This document shows positions 1 through 20,385 of a stretch of 64,000 bases of DNA, piece by piece. The first letter of the stretch is position 1. Every line of letters begins with the position of its first letter. The notes below the pieces were generated by a model. That model worked only from the letters and a program-made list of their open reading frames with translations, made no database searches and was not told the DNA's origin. Source of the stretch: Deinococcus sp. YIM 77859 (GTDB lineage: Bacteria; Deinococcota; Deinococci; Deinococcales; Deinococcaceae). The translations under genes and the position numbers were made by a program. The stretch lies in assembly GCF_000745175.1 (NCBI RefSeq), contig NZ_JQNI01000002.1:480001-544000 (forward strand), in the 5' to 3' direction.

Positions 1-1117
1 TGAGCGTGCCGAACAGGTCCCGCAGGTAGGCGGGGATGGTGGCGAAGCCGCCGCCGTACATGGTGAGGATGACCGCACAGCAGGCCACAAACAGCGCGAC
101 GCTGCGCAGCTCCTGGGTGAGGGGAATCAGGAAGTACAGCACCGCTCCCAGCGAGAAGAAGACGGCGTAGGTGGGCTTGCGCCCTATTCGGTCGGACAGG
201 GACGACCAGAAGAAGCGCCCTCCCATGTTAAAGAGGCTCAGCAGACCCACGAAGCCTGCGGCAGCGGCGGCCGTCACTCCGGCGGCTCCGACCACCTCGG
301 CCGAAAACATCTCCTGAATCATCACAGAGGCCTGACCCAGGATGCCGATCCCCGCCGTCACATTGAGGAACAGCACGGCGAACAGCAGCCAGAACTGCGG
401 GGTCCGCATAGCGTTTTCAACGGTGACATTCGCCGTGGTGACCATGCTGTTACCGGCCTTGGTCGGGGGCACGTACCCCGCGGGTTTCCAGCCCTCCCGC
501 GGCACCCGGACCGTGAAGACCCCGAACATCATGAACGCGAAGTAGATCACGGCCAGGGTCAGGAACGTCGCGGTGATGCCGTTGGTGGGGACGCCCCCGC
601 CGAAGCGGTTCATCAGGGCCACAGAGAGGGGCGAGGCGATCATAGCGCCGCCCCCGAAGCCCATGATGGCCATGCCGGTGGCTACGCCGGGACGGTCGGG
701 AAACCACTTGATCAGGGTAGAGACGGGCGAGATGTAGCCGATGCCCAAGCCAATCCCCCCTAGAAGGCCGTTTCCCAGGTAGATCAGCCACAGCTGCTTG
801 GTCGCAGCGCCCAGTGCCGCGACCAGAAACCCGCCCGCGAAGAAGCACGCGGCAGTAAACATCGACTGACGTGGGCCGACCCGCTCCACCCATTTGCCGA
901 ACAGGGCGGCAGACGCGCCCAGCATCGCCAGGGCGATCTGAAAAATCACGCCGACGGCGAGCAGGCTCCAGCCCCCGTACTCGCTGAGCGGCTTGTTGAA
1001 GACGCTGTAGGCGTAGATCTGCCCGATGGAGAGGTGAACGGCGAGGGCGGCGGGCGGCACCAGCCAGCGATTGAAGCCGGGTTCGGCGACGGAATGCTCA
1101 CGGTCTAGAAACGACAT
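1..1117 (-). CDS. OFA-family MFS transporter (oxalate/formate antiporter-like), 3' end outside window
   Basis: Inner-membrane major facilitator, probably moving formate, oxalate or a related monocarboxylate. The 372 visible residues start MSFLDREHSV and show repeated hydrophobic helices, a YAYSVFNKPL segment typical of the OFA group, the helix 2-3 loop (GKWVERVGPRQS) and a second MFS signature (SDRIGRKPT). The ATG at 1117 has a strong AAGGAGG site just upstream. It lies 34 bases downstream of fdhD on the same strand, so it is probably the last gene of the formate dehydrogenase operon, which supports formate or oxalate as substrate. The C-terminus is cut by the window edge. Family is secure, substrate is inferred. 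Confidence 0.85.
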   Translation of the reverse strand, partial: MSFLDREHSVAEPGFNRWLVPPAALAVHLSIGQIYAYSVFNKPLSEYGGWSLLAVGVIFQIALAMLGASAALFGKWVERVGPRQSMFTAACFFAGGFLVAALGAATKQLWLIYLGNGLLGGIGLGIGYISPVSTLIKWFPDRPGVATGMAIMGFGGGAMIASPLSVALMNRFGGGVPTNGITATFLTLAVIYFAFMMFGVFTVRVPREGWKPAGYVPPTKAGNSMVTTANVTVENAMRTPQFWLLFAVLFLNVTAGIGILGQASVMIQEMFSAEVVGAAGVTAAAAAGFVGLLSLFNMGGRFFWSSLSDRIGRKPTYAVFFSLGAVLYFLIPLTQELRSVALFVACCAVILTMYGGGFATIPAYLRDLFGTL

Positions 1118-1151
1118 GTGACCTCCTTGTCACGGCTGGGAAGAGTGCGAG

Positions 1152-1991
1152 TCAGGTCGGTGCGGGGACCGCAGGAAGGGCAAGCCGCTCCGGCAGGGTG
1201 TAGACGTTGAAGCGCCCGTCGCGAATGAACCCGGCGAGTGTGAGACCAAAGCTCTCTGCCACGTCCGCGGCGAGGCTGCTGGGTGCAGAAACAGCGCAGA
1301 CCACTGGAATTCCCGCCAGCGCCGCCTTTTGCGCGATCTCGAAGCCGACCCGGCCACTCACAACGAGCACGTGGTCCCAAAGGGGCAGCAGGTCACGCTG
1401 TAGCGCCCAGCCTACCACCTTGTCGACGGCGTTGTGTCGCCCGACATCCTCCCGAACCACCAGGCACTCACCCACCGGGGTAAAGAGACCTGCGCCGTGT
1501 AGGGCACCGGTTGCGCTAAAGAGAGCTTGCTCCTCGCGCAATCGGCGCGGCAGGTCACAGACCAGCTCAGGCGAGAGGGGTGGGGCGGTCCAGCGGGGGG
1601 GCACGGCCCGTAGGGCGAGGCGCTCGATGCTGCCGCTGCCGCACACGCCGCAGGCGCTGCTTGTGAAGGTAGGGCGGGAAAGGACCGTGAGGGCGTCCAG
1701 ACCGGAACGCAGCCGCAGCCGCAACACGTTGTCCTGCGTCACGTGCTCCGACCGCCAGGGCTCCAGGGCAAGCACGTCGGCGGCACGCTCGATCACGCCC
1801 GCGGCGTGCAGGAGGCCCAGGATGAGTTCCTCGTCGTGGCCGGGCGTCCGCATGGTGACGCTGACGGGATATTCCTCCCCACCGTGCAGCAGGCGAAGCT
1901 CAAGAGGTTCTTCGGTCACCACTTCGTCGGTGCGAGGGGTGACCTCACCTCTACGGAAGGTAAGGACGGGGCGGCCGGTGGACCGAGACAT
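1152..1991 (-). CDS. fdhD: FdhD, formate dehydrogenase sulfurtransferase
   Basis: 279 aa. FdhD passes sulfur from the cysteine desulfurase to the molybdenum cofactor, which activates formate dehydrogenase. The protein carries the family signature SSACGVCGSGSIE with the two persulfide-carrying cysteines at about residues 114 and 117. The C-terminal half has the expected glycine-rich cofactor-binding stretch (GALHGAGLF, VGRHNAVDKV, SGRVGFEIAQKA). Length is normal. The start lies five bases after the DUF1641 stop, so the genes are co-transcribed and probably coupled. Its target enzyme is encoded two genes upstream. Confidence 0.96.
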   Translation of the reverse strand: MSRSTGRPVLTFRRGEVTPRTDEVVTEEPLELRLLHGGEEYPVSVTMRTPGHDEELILGLLHAAGVIERAADVLALEPWRSEHVTQDNVLRLRLRSGLDALTVLSRPTFTSSACGVCGSGSIERLALRAVPPRWTAPPLSPELVCDLPRRLREEQALFSATGALHGAGLFTPVGECLVVREDVGRHNAVDKVVGWALQRDLLPLWDHVLVVSGRVGFEIAQKAALAGIPVVCAVSAPSSLAADVAESFGLTLAGFIRDGRFNVYTLPERLALPAVPAPT

Positions 1992-1996
1992 AGGGG

Positions 1997-2487
1997 TCAG
2001 GTGTGCGGAACGTTCGGGGGGGCCTGCTCCTCACGCAGTGCTCGGCCAAAGCCCCGCAGCACGCCGAGCAGGGCGGCCAGGGCGAGCCCTACATCCGGGT
2101 CACGGGCGAGAGAAAGGATGTCCCCCAGACCCGCCCGCTCACCCGCCTCGACCCGGCGGGCGCCCTCACGCATCCCCTGAGCGAGCGCGCCCGTAACGGC
2201 CGAGAGAGCACCCGGCTCGATGCTTCCCAGCGCCTTGATCAGTTCGAGCCCGTTGCGAATGGCCCGTACGCTGCCCGGCTCGTTGAGGATCTCCAGGGCA
2301 TGGAAGCTGAGCCCCTCGCCGCCCCGCACCACGCGAACCAGGGTGTGCAGAACGCGGTGCTCATGCAGCTCGCGTAGCAGCTCCAGGGCTTCTGCGATGG
2401 CGTCGGCACTCTCGGCGGTGCTCGCCGCGACGCGCTCCTGTGGGGTGGGCAGCAGCTCACGCGGATCGAAGTCGAGCGGCTTGGCCA

Positions 2488-2488
<1 letters not shown>
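1997..2488 (-). CDS. DUF1641 protein associated with formate dehydrogenase
   Basis: 163 aa, mostly helical and without membrane segments. The central part (residues about 35-140: LRELHEHRVLHTLVRVV, GSVRAIRNGLELIKALG) resembles DUF1641, a family often encoded next to cytoplasmic formate dehydrogenases such as Bacillus YrhD beside YrhE. Its biochemical role is not established. An accessory or small subunit of the dehydrogenase is the usual suggestion. The ATG shares one base with the fdhF stop codon (TGATG), so translation is coupled to the large subunit. Confidence 0.8.
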
Positions 2489-5487
<2,999 letters not shown>

Positions 5488-5523
5488 AACTGCCTCCTGG
5501 AGGTGTACTTTTTGGACCCCCCA

Positions 5524-5529
5524 ACTCTA
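5524..5529 (-). promoter_or_regulatory. candidate -10 box of the formate dehydrogenase operon
   Basis: Minus-strand TAGAGT (TANNNT type), 36 bases before the fdhF TTG. No good -35 is visible. An inverted repeat CCAGC-N5-GCTGG (5531-5545) lies immediately upstream and could be an operator that substitutes for it. Weak, sequence-only evidence. Confidence 0.3.
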
Positions 5530-5643
5530 ACCAGCCAGGAGCTGGCCGTCCTGCCACAGACATACATCGTTCCTTTAGTGTGCCGAAGCTAGGCAGCAAA
5601 ACCGCAGTACGATCGACTGGTTTCAGCGTGATAGCGGGGCGGT

Positions 5644-6006
5644 GTGACCAAAGACAGGGAGTACGGGGAGGAGCAGGTGGACCAGGATCAAGAACGGCGA
5701 GAACCGGAGCACGACACTGACCCCGGAGAAGCCCTCAAACGGCCTGAACCCCCGGACCGTGACGCCGTAGAGCAGCACCGGGATGAGGGAGACGGCCCCT
5801 TTGGGGCGAATATGCAGCACATGCGGGGCGGCACCCGTTCCCCTCAGGACAACCCGGACCTGCCCCACGCCGCCAGCCCCTACAGCACCGGGACGGACGC
5901 CACTTCGGGAACGAGCGTCACTCCGCAGGACACCCGCAGCACCTTCGCGGGGCGGGGGACCAGCGGTGCGGATGAGTCGGAGGCGCCGGGGGACGAGCGG
6001 CCTTGA
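5644..6006 (+). CDS. doubtful hypothetical protein, acidic and low-complexity
   Basis: Open frame of 120 codons from a GTG, rich in Asp, Glu, Gln, Arg and Pro, with no recognisable domain. It would encode a disordered hydrophilic protein. About 78% of third positions are G or C and second positions are less GC-rich, which fits coding weakly. The opposite strand (5623-5868) reads as a hydrophobic 81-residue peptide resembling a membrane-protein fragment, so one of the two may be a shadow or this may be decayed DNA. No ribosome-binding site is evident. The interval 5500-6090 otherwise holds nothing I can assign. Confidence 0.25.
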   Translation: MTKDREYGEEQVDQDQERREPEHDTDPGEALKRPEPPDRDAVEQHRDEGDGPFGANMQHMRGGTRSPQDNPDLPHAASPYSTGTDATSGTSVTPQDTRSTFAGRGTSGADESEAPGDERP

Positions 6007-6096
6007 GGTTGGCCGGAGGCTGATTCGTTCCCCAGCCTTCTAACATGAGGCGAAGGAAACCGCATTTTCATAGCTATGGAAGGGCAAACGGGGCGA

Positions 6097-6700
6097 TCAG
6101 GCGAAAGGATCTGTCTCTTCCAGTGCTGAGGCCACTCCTTCCGGCCCGGAACGGCACCTCAGCGCTTCTCGCCCACCGGCGGGGAGGGGCGCACTGCTGT
6201 AGCTGTGCGGTGCTAGGCCGCCTGTAGGCACGTCGAGCAGGTTGAATGTGCCACGGGTGAAATGGGTGACGGCCGGGCCGAAGCTGCGTGTGAGGGTCCG
6301 GGGACGGTCTGGACGGCTCAGCTCCAGGCTGCGGCGCAGCAGCTCCAGCGCCGGGGCGTCCAGCAGCTGGAGGGGATCGCTGCTTGCCCGCAGCCCGCCG
6401 ATCACGTCAAGCAGACCCAGCAGGGCGCCGCGTTCATCGTTGTTCAGCAGGCTAAGTTCGCGCCGAGCGATCATCACGTCGGGGTCGGGCTGATACCAGG
6501 TGTGCTGGTACCAGCGGCTCAGCGCGGTGTGCAGCGCATTTCGTGCGCTGGGACCGGTGCCGTCACCCAACCAGATCCGGCGTGACTCCTCGTCCCAGAA
6601 GGGCGCGACATCCGGGCCGGTACGCATGGCATCCACCAGACCAATGCTGCTCGCGAGCGGAGCTCCACAGCCCAGCAAAAAGGTTCGCGGGTCGAGCACG
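6097..6700 (-). pseudogene. C-terminal remnant of a GH36 α-galactosidase
   Basis: The minus strand from about 6697 down to 6190 encodes a run typical of the end of the family-36 α-galactosidase catalytic barrel: [17 protein letters not shown], then [24 protein letters not shown] and [19 protein letters not shown], followed by a C-terminal region. The nucleophile-containing N-terminal half is absent. Upstream the same frame runs only into antisense of the adjacent LacI gene, so the break is at about 6685-6697. The last 30 or so codons before the stop at 6097 do not look like the family and may be drifted. It cannot be an active hydrolase. The organism appears to have lost a galactoside-use locus. 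Confidence 0.75.
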
Positions 6701-7605
6701 CCATACACGAGCTGCGGTTTCGCCCCAACCGCGTCGCACAGACCCTCTATCACCGCCGCTCCAACACCATCGGCTGCATCCTGCCGGACATCACCAACCC
6801 GTACTTCGCGCAGCTTTTCTTGCAACTCGAAGTGCACGCCTTCGAGCATGGCTATTCCGTGGTGCTGGGCAACACCACCAGCAACCCGGAACTGGAACGT
6901 ACCTACCTGCACAGCCTGCTTGAGCGGCAGGTTGACGGCCTGCTTTTCCTGGGAGGCCTCACCAACCATCCGCGCCCTGAGCCGGAGAGCCTGCGGATCG
7001 TGCAGGAGGTGGCCGAGCGCGTTCCCGTCGTCGCAGTCAACGGCGATCTGCCGAACGTGGACCTTCTGTCCAGTGTGAGTTCCGATGAGGAAGGCGGCAT
7101 GCGCCAGGTGTTGCGGCACCTGCGGGAGCGCGGGCATACGCGGATCGCGTTTTTGGGGGGGCAGGAGGATGTCACCAGCAGCCTTGCCAAACTGCGGGTG
7201 TACCGCGAGTTCTGTCCGGCGGCACCCGACACCTGGGTGCACTTCACGGGGCTGACGATTCAGGCGGGCGTGAACGCCTTAGGCCACCTCCTGCGGGCTC
7301 CAGAGCGGCCCACGGCTCTGGTGTGCATCAACGATCTGGTGGCGGCGGGCGTCCTGCAGGCGGCCCGCGCCGCTGGAATGGCGGTGCCTGAAACGTTCTC
7401 GGTGGTGGGCTTCGACGACGTGTTCCCCGCCCAGATCGTGTCTCCGCCGCTCACCAGCGTGAGCCACAACTACAGCCGGTTGGCTCGGGAAGCAATCCAG
7501 GTTCTCCTTGCCGGAATCGCGGGCCAGCGAGCGGCGCGGACCCTCGTCGTGCCCACCATCCTTGTCCAGCGGCAATCGGTTGGGCCTCCTTCCCCGACAG
7601 GGTGA
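6688..7605 (+). pseudogene. LacI-family transcription regulator lacking its DNA-binding N-terminus
   Basis: From about 6688 the frame reads [19 protein letters not shown], the hinge-proximal end of a LacI HTH domain, then a full periplasmic-binding-like sugar domain ([45 protein letters not shown]) and a normal C-terminus (VQRQSVGPP). The first 35 or so residues with the helix-turn-helix are missing. A TTG at 6820 could start a 261-residue fragment, but it would not bind DNA. The gene points away from the GH36 remnant and both break at the same place, so one deletion removed the shared promoter region and both N-termini. The sugar domain itself is intact, so the loss may be recent. Confidence 0.78.
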
Positions 7606-7644
7606 GCAAGACGTCAAGACAGATTTATGATCACAAAAACAAAG

Positions 7645-7667
7645 CCCACCCGTAGGGGTGGGGTTTT
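7645..7667. terminator. bidirectional terminator between lacI remnant and tRNA-Val
   Basis: Perfect 7-bp stem CCCACCC/GGGTGGG (7645-7651 with 7656-7662) with a GTAG loop. On the plus strand GTTTT follows; on the minus strand CTTTGTTTTTG follows. It can therefore end transcription of the lacI remnant and of tRNA-Val. Confidence 0.75.
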
Positions 7668-7676
7668 GCAACCTGA

Positions 7677-7751
<75 letters not shown>

Positions 7752-7816
7752 GTTGCGGCTGCTGTCAGCAACCTGCTTATGGTAGTGGGCGGCGCGCGAC
7801 AGGTCAACCCAGGGTG

Positions 7817-8212
7817 TCATGCCTGATTGGGCTCGCTGGCGTTGACATCGATGGTGGGATGACGTTTCTCGAAGCGGACGCTCAGCACGCCGGCGCTTAG
7901 GTTCGCCTGGCCGCTTTGCGGGAGAACGGGTTCGGGAAAGGTGAGCGTGCGGGTAAAGATGCCACTGGGCCGCTCCGCGCTGAGGGTGCGCTCGGGGGAT
8001 TCGCGGCGGCCCGCGACCGTCACGCTGTGCCCCTCCGTGTGCAGTTCGAGCGTTTCCGGATCGACACCCGGCACGTCGAGAAGGAGCCGCAGGTGGGTAC
8101 CCTCATCCACCCAGTCGGCAGGCGGCGTCCATGGTCCGCCCAGGCCAAGCGTCTCGACCTCCTCGCGGAGGTTCATCAGGTGCTGGAGACGGGCGAGAAC
8201 GGGTTCGTTCAT
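7817..8212 (-). CDS. Hsp20-family small heat-shock protein
   Basis: 131 aa ATP-independent holdase chaperone. An α-crystallin domain occupies about residues 33-122, with the HTEGHSVTVAGRRE strand region and the GVLSVRFEK motif (G-x-L-x-[VI]) near the end. The N-terminal arm is short. There is no clear I-x-I tail motif; TIDVNA may serve. The ATG at 8212 lies six bases from a TAGCGT -10 box (8219-8224), so the mRNA is probably leaderless. It is divergent from miaA. Confidence 0.92.
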   Translation of the reverse strand: MNEPVLARLQHLMNLREEVETLGLGGPWTPPADWVDEGTHLRLLLDVPGVDPETLELHTEGHSVTVAGRRESPERTLSAERPSGIFTRTLTFPEPVLPQSGQANLSAGVLSVRFEKRHPTIDVNASEPNQA

Positions 8213-8314
8213 GCCTGTACGCTACCATTCGTCTCCAGCGCGGTGGTTCAGTTCGGAACACAGAACAACCAACGGTTTCTCATCCTGGCCCGGAAAACCT
8301 CTAGAATCGCGCCC

Positions 8315-9226
<912 letters not shown>

Positions 9227-9408
9227 GCGAACATCCCCATGCATTCTTTACGTTTTGCCTGCTTTTCCGCAGGCCGCTCCTGCTGTGGCCGTCAACCCGC
9301 TACACTGAACGCCGAGCAGCACCGTTTCTGCGCCTCCAGGGGGATATTCAGCCCATAGGACCCCGGCAGGTCCGGTCATCCCGCCTCCTGGCGGCGTTTA
9401 GGGGGGAA

Positions 9409-10654
<1,246 letters not shown>

Positions 10655-10685
10655 GCGCGGCCAGCAGACAGATACCGGCGAAACG

Positions 10686-10730
10686 AAGGAAGAGGGGCTA
10701 TTCCGGTTGGAATGCCCCCCTTCTTGTCTT
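10686..10730. terminator. bidirectional terminator between glgC and the acyl-CoA mutase
   Basis: Arms 10686-10704 and 10709-10725 pair (AGGGGC...TTCC with GGAA...GCCCCCCTT) around a short GGTT loop, and TTGTCTTTG follows. It lies between two convergent genes and can serve both. Confidence 0.65.
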
Positions 10731-10739
10731 TGCGGGCGA

Positions 10740-12386
<1,647 letters not shown>

Positions 12387-12528
12387 GCCGGACCTCCAGG
12401 GGCAGAAACAAACGCTCGTTAGGTGGAGATAGGGTAGCAGAAGTGGTGGTGCCTGGGGCGAGGTTTGTTCAAGCCTGGCTGAAGCCCATTCTCGGCGTCT
12501 TGCCATCTGGGGCGGTCAACCTAGGGAC

Positions 12529-13121
<593 letters not shown>

Positions 13122-13125
<4 letters not shown>

Positions 13126-13150
13126 CGGCGCCGCACAAATCTGTTAAACT
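13122..13150 (+). promoter_or_regulatory. candidate promoter upstream of typA
   Basis: CTGACG (13122-13127) and TAAACT (13145-13150) are separated by exactly 17 bases. The -35 overlaps the stop codon of the PfpI gene. Transcription would start near 13157, just before the hairpin leader. Confidence 0.55.
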
Positions 13151-13164
13151 CTCCCTTTGGGTAT

Positions 13165-13243
<79 letters not shown>

Positions 13244-13286
13244 AGCTAAGCGCTGAGAGCCAGCCGCTCCGAGCAAGGGAGCCAAA

Positions 13287-15070
<1,784 letters not shown>

Positions 15071-15140
15071 GGCATGGGGCGTCGGGCCCGGCTCCTTCTG
15101 CTTGAGAAACTTCCGGTGAGAAGAGGGCGTAGGGTGGAGC

Positions 15141-16037
15141 ATGTTCGAATGGATGGTGCACCCGCTCGCCGCCCTCGCGTTGGTGTTCTGGGCCTCCGTG
15201 CTCTTCGGGGGGCGGAGCCGGGAGTGGCCGGCTGTGGTATGGGCGGCGGCTGGGCTGGTGCTCGCGCGCCTGCTGGGTGCAGAGTGGGCCGTTCACCCGG
15301 CGGCGGGGATGCTCCTGGGCTTTTTCGGTGCCCGGTCCTTTCACCGCTGGCGCACACACGGTCCGGCGCTGCTGGCCGGATGGACGGCGGGCGTGTTGTT
15401 CATGGCGCTGGGGGCCGGGTGGCTGCTTTTTCCGCTCTCTGTGATGGGCGTGATCTGGCTGCTCACCGCCGTCCTCAGCGGGAGCCGCAGAGTGTCTGGT
15501 GCCCTGCAGAGGTCCCCGGCGCCGCTCGAGCAGGGGGGCAGTTTGCCGGGCTGGAACACCCGTGCAGAGAGGGTGGCAGCTGGAGCGGCGCGTAAGAAGG
15601 CCGGGGCCCGAAAGCCGCCGCCTTCGTCCGCTGCGCCGGACCTCCTGTCCTCCTTTCTGCGTGACGAACGCCTGCCGGGAGAGGCCCGCGCGCAGCTCGC
15701 CGCCCTCGACCTGCGAACCCGCGAGGCGCTGGCCACGCTGAATCACCTAGGACAGTCGGGCAGTGAGGCGGCCTATCTGGCCCGTGCCATACGCGACGAG
15801 TACACCCCGACGGCAGTTCAGGCCTACCTCAAGCTGCCGCCCACGCTGGCCAACACTGCCCCTCTGCGAGACGGCAAGACGGGGCGTGACCTGCTGCGCG
15901 AACAGCTCGACCTCCTGCTCAATGCCGTACAGGATCTCCTCGAGGTGGCGTTGCGGACGAGCGGTCAGGAACTGCTCACCCATCAGCGCTTTTTGGAAGA
16001 CCGCTTTCGGGCAGTGAAGGACGAGCTGAAGGTGTAG
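15141..16037 (+). CDS. unknown membrane protein with cytoplasmic helical C-terminal domain
   Basis: 298 aa. Four hydrophobic segments lie in the first 115 residues (about 8-24, 32-48, 53-64 and 77-110). A basic Pro/Ala linker (about 118-168) follows, then a soluble helical domain (170-298) ending in LLTHQRFLEDRFRAVKDEL. The layout, and the last domain in particular, recalls the XpaC-like proteins, but I cannot confirm that. The ATG has TAGGGT (15130-15135) five bases upstream, suggesting a leaderless mRNA. Function unknown. Confidence 0.8.
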   Translation: MFEWMVHPLAALALVFWASVLFGGRSREWPAVVWAAAGLVLARLLGAEWAVHPAAGMLLGFFGARSFHRWRTHGPALLAGWTAGVLFMALGAGWLLFPLSVMGVIWLLTAVLSGSRRVSGALQRSPAPLEQGGSLPGWNTRAERVAAGAARKKAGARKPPPSSAAPDLLSSFLRDERLPGEARAQLAALDLRTREALATLNHLGQSGSEAAYLARAIRDEYTPTAVQAYLKLPPTLANTAPLRDGKTGRDLLREQLDLLLNAVQDLLEVALRTSGQELLTHQRFLEDRFRAVKDELKV

Positions 16038-16130
16038 CTCCGGCACGGGTGGCCCGCTTGCCTGGACAGGCGGGGCCGGGGTGCTGTTTTCTCAAGATTT
16101 GCTCTATATCCTAGTGCAGGACTCGGGATT

Positions 16131-16649
16131 ATGACCAGAACGTTGCCTGCTTCCCTGCCTCAGACCCAGCTTTCGGCTGATCTTCGCACCCGCTCGCTGC
16201 TGCTGGCAGCCGAGGCGGTGCTGGCCCACCTGCACCCGCGTGCGCCCCTGCGCCTGAAGCAGGTGGCTTTGGAAGGGGGCGTGACGTTTGCTGCACAGCC
16301 ACACCCGCAGGCGCTGGCGCTCAACCGCGGCCTGCTCGAAGACGTGGTGCTGGTGTCTCTTGCGGAGTCGGCGGCGGCGCGGTTGCTGGGGCTGCCCCAG
16401 CCAGAAGGCGCAGGCGAACGCGCTGCTCGCGCCCTCCTCGGCGCAGCCCTGATCCAGCCTGAAGAGGCGGAGGTGCAAGAAGCCTACCTGACGGTGCTGG
16501 AAGCGCGGGCCCGAGCTGCCCTGCGCCGACACTGGGCAGAAGTGGAGGTCGTCGCAGCGGGCCTGCGTGAACACGGCCTCCTCGATGCCCAGGCGGTCGC
16601 TCACCGCATCGCCTGCGCTCAGGGCATTCGCGGTTCTCTGATGAACTGA
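16131..16649 (+). CDS. unknown protein, possibly a degenerate FtsH (M41)-like domain
   Basis: 172 aa, almost all helical. The C-terminal half (LLEDVVLVSLAESAAARLLG, then about 50 residues on ARAALRRHWAEVEVVAAGL, HGLLDAQAVAHRI) follows the spacing of the FtsH M41 peptidase domain after its active site. There is no HExxH motif and no AAA domain, so it is not a protease. The relation is my inference from pattern only. It is transcribed alone from an upstream TATCCT-type box. Confidence 0.7.
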   Translation: MTRTLPASLPQTQLSADLRTRSLLLAAEAVLAHLHPRAPLRLKQVALEGGVTFAAQPHPQALALNRGLLEDVVLVSLAESAAARLLGLPQPEGAGERAARALLGAALIQPEEAEVQEAYLTVLEARARAALRRHWAEVEVVAAGLREHGLLDAQAVAHRIACAQGIRGSLMN

Positions 16650-16759
16650 GCCCCAAAACAGAGCGGGAAAGTCAGATTTGTAGTCTAAGCTTCATTTTGC
16701 GGGACGGCTTACGGTTGTCGGGGGAGGGCTGGGGCACCCTACGCGCAGGAGGTCACCCC

Positions 16760-16954
16760 ATGAATGACCATCGCAGCAACGAGACGAGCATTGTGGGCCG
16801 TTGTGACGCCACCAGTTGCCGTTACAACGAGAGTCATGAGTGCCACGCCGGGCAGATTGAAGTGGCTATGAGTGGCCAGATGGCCCAGTGCCTGACCTAC
16901 ACCCCCGAAGAGGGCAGGGGTGACAGCGAGCGGCCCAGCCAGGGCACCCACTGA
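16760..16954 (+). CDS. DUF1540 small cysteine-rich protein
   Basis: 64 aa. The core has CDATSCRYNESHECHAGQIE and a later Cys (MAQCLTY), the cysteine pattern of DUF1540, a family thought to bind a metal. ATG 16760 has a strong AGGAGGT site at 16747-16753. A longer frame from 16697 lacks such a site. A clear terminator follows. Function unknown. Confidence 0.85.
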   Translation: MNDHRSNETSIVGRCDATSCRYNESHECHAGQIEVAMSGQMAQCLTYTPEEGRGDSERPSQGTH

Positions 16955-16970
16955 GGCCAACCGGGTGAGG

Positions 16971-17001
16971 GGGCGGCCGGGATGACTCCTGGCCGCCCTT
17001 T
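16971..17001 (+). terminator. terminator after the DUF1540 gene
   Basis: 8-bp stem GGGCGGCC/GGCCGCCC (16971-16978 and 16991-16998) with a 12-base loop, followed by TTTGGGC. It sits between two convergent genes. The T-run is short. Confidence 0.55.
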
Positions 17002-17019
17002 GGGCTCTCGGCGCAGGGC

Positions 17020-17907
<888 letters not shown>

Positions 17908-18015
17908 GCAGGGGAGGGTAACAGGGTTAGGCACGGCAAAAGGCGGCACCGCGAGGGGAACAGCTCCCCTTTGTTGTTACGTCGCAGACAGAACCGGCCC
18001 TGCTAGAATTCCCCG

Positions 18016-20250
<2,235 letters not shown>

Positions 20251-20385
20251 GCGCGCGAGCTGAGGCGGCAGGGCAGAAGCTTCGGTACGGCTGGGGGGCA
20301 AGCAGGGCGAACGCTTCCCAGCGGCACCCCAACCACGAGGAGGGCTCCGGCCGTCTGTTCTGCTCGTCCGCGCGGGCATCCCGCT

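Noticed and set aside
6097..7242. A continuous 381-codon minus-strand frame across the GH36 remnant and lacI
   Set aside because: The upstream 180 codons are exact antisense of the LacI sugar domain and resemble nothing; only the downstream part has GH36 similarity. It is two remnants, not one gene.
17910..18015. Radiation/desiccation response motif before uvrD
   Set aside because: Looked for the 17-base palindrome described in Deinococcus repair genes; no match with both half-sites.
20251..20385. Possible small RNA (SRP-like) between uvrD and the LRV gene
   Set aside because: GC-rich hairpins exist, but the conserved SRP core GGAAG/AGCAG arrangement is absent.
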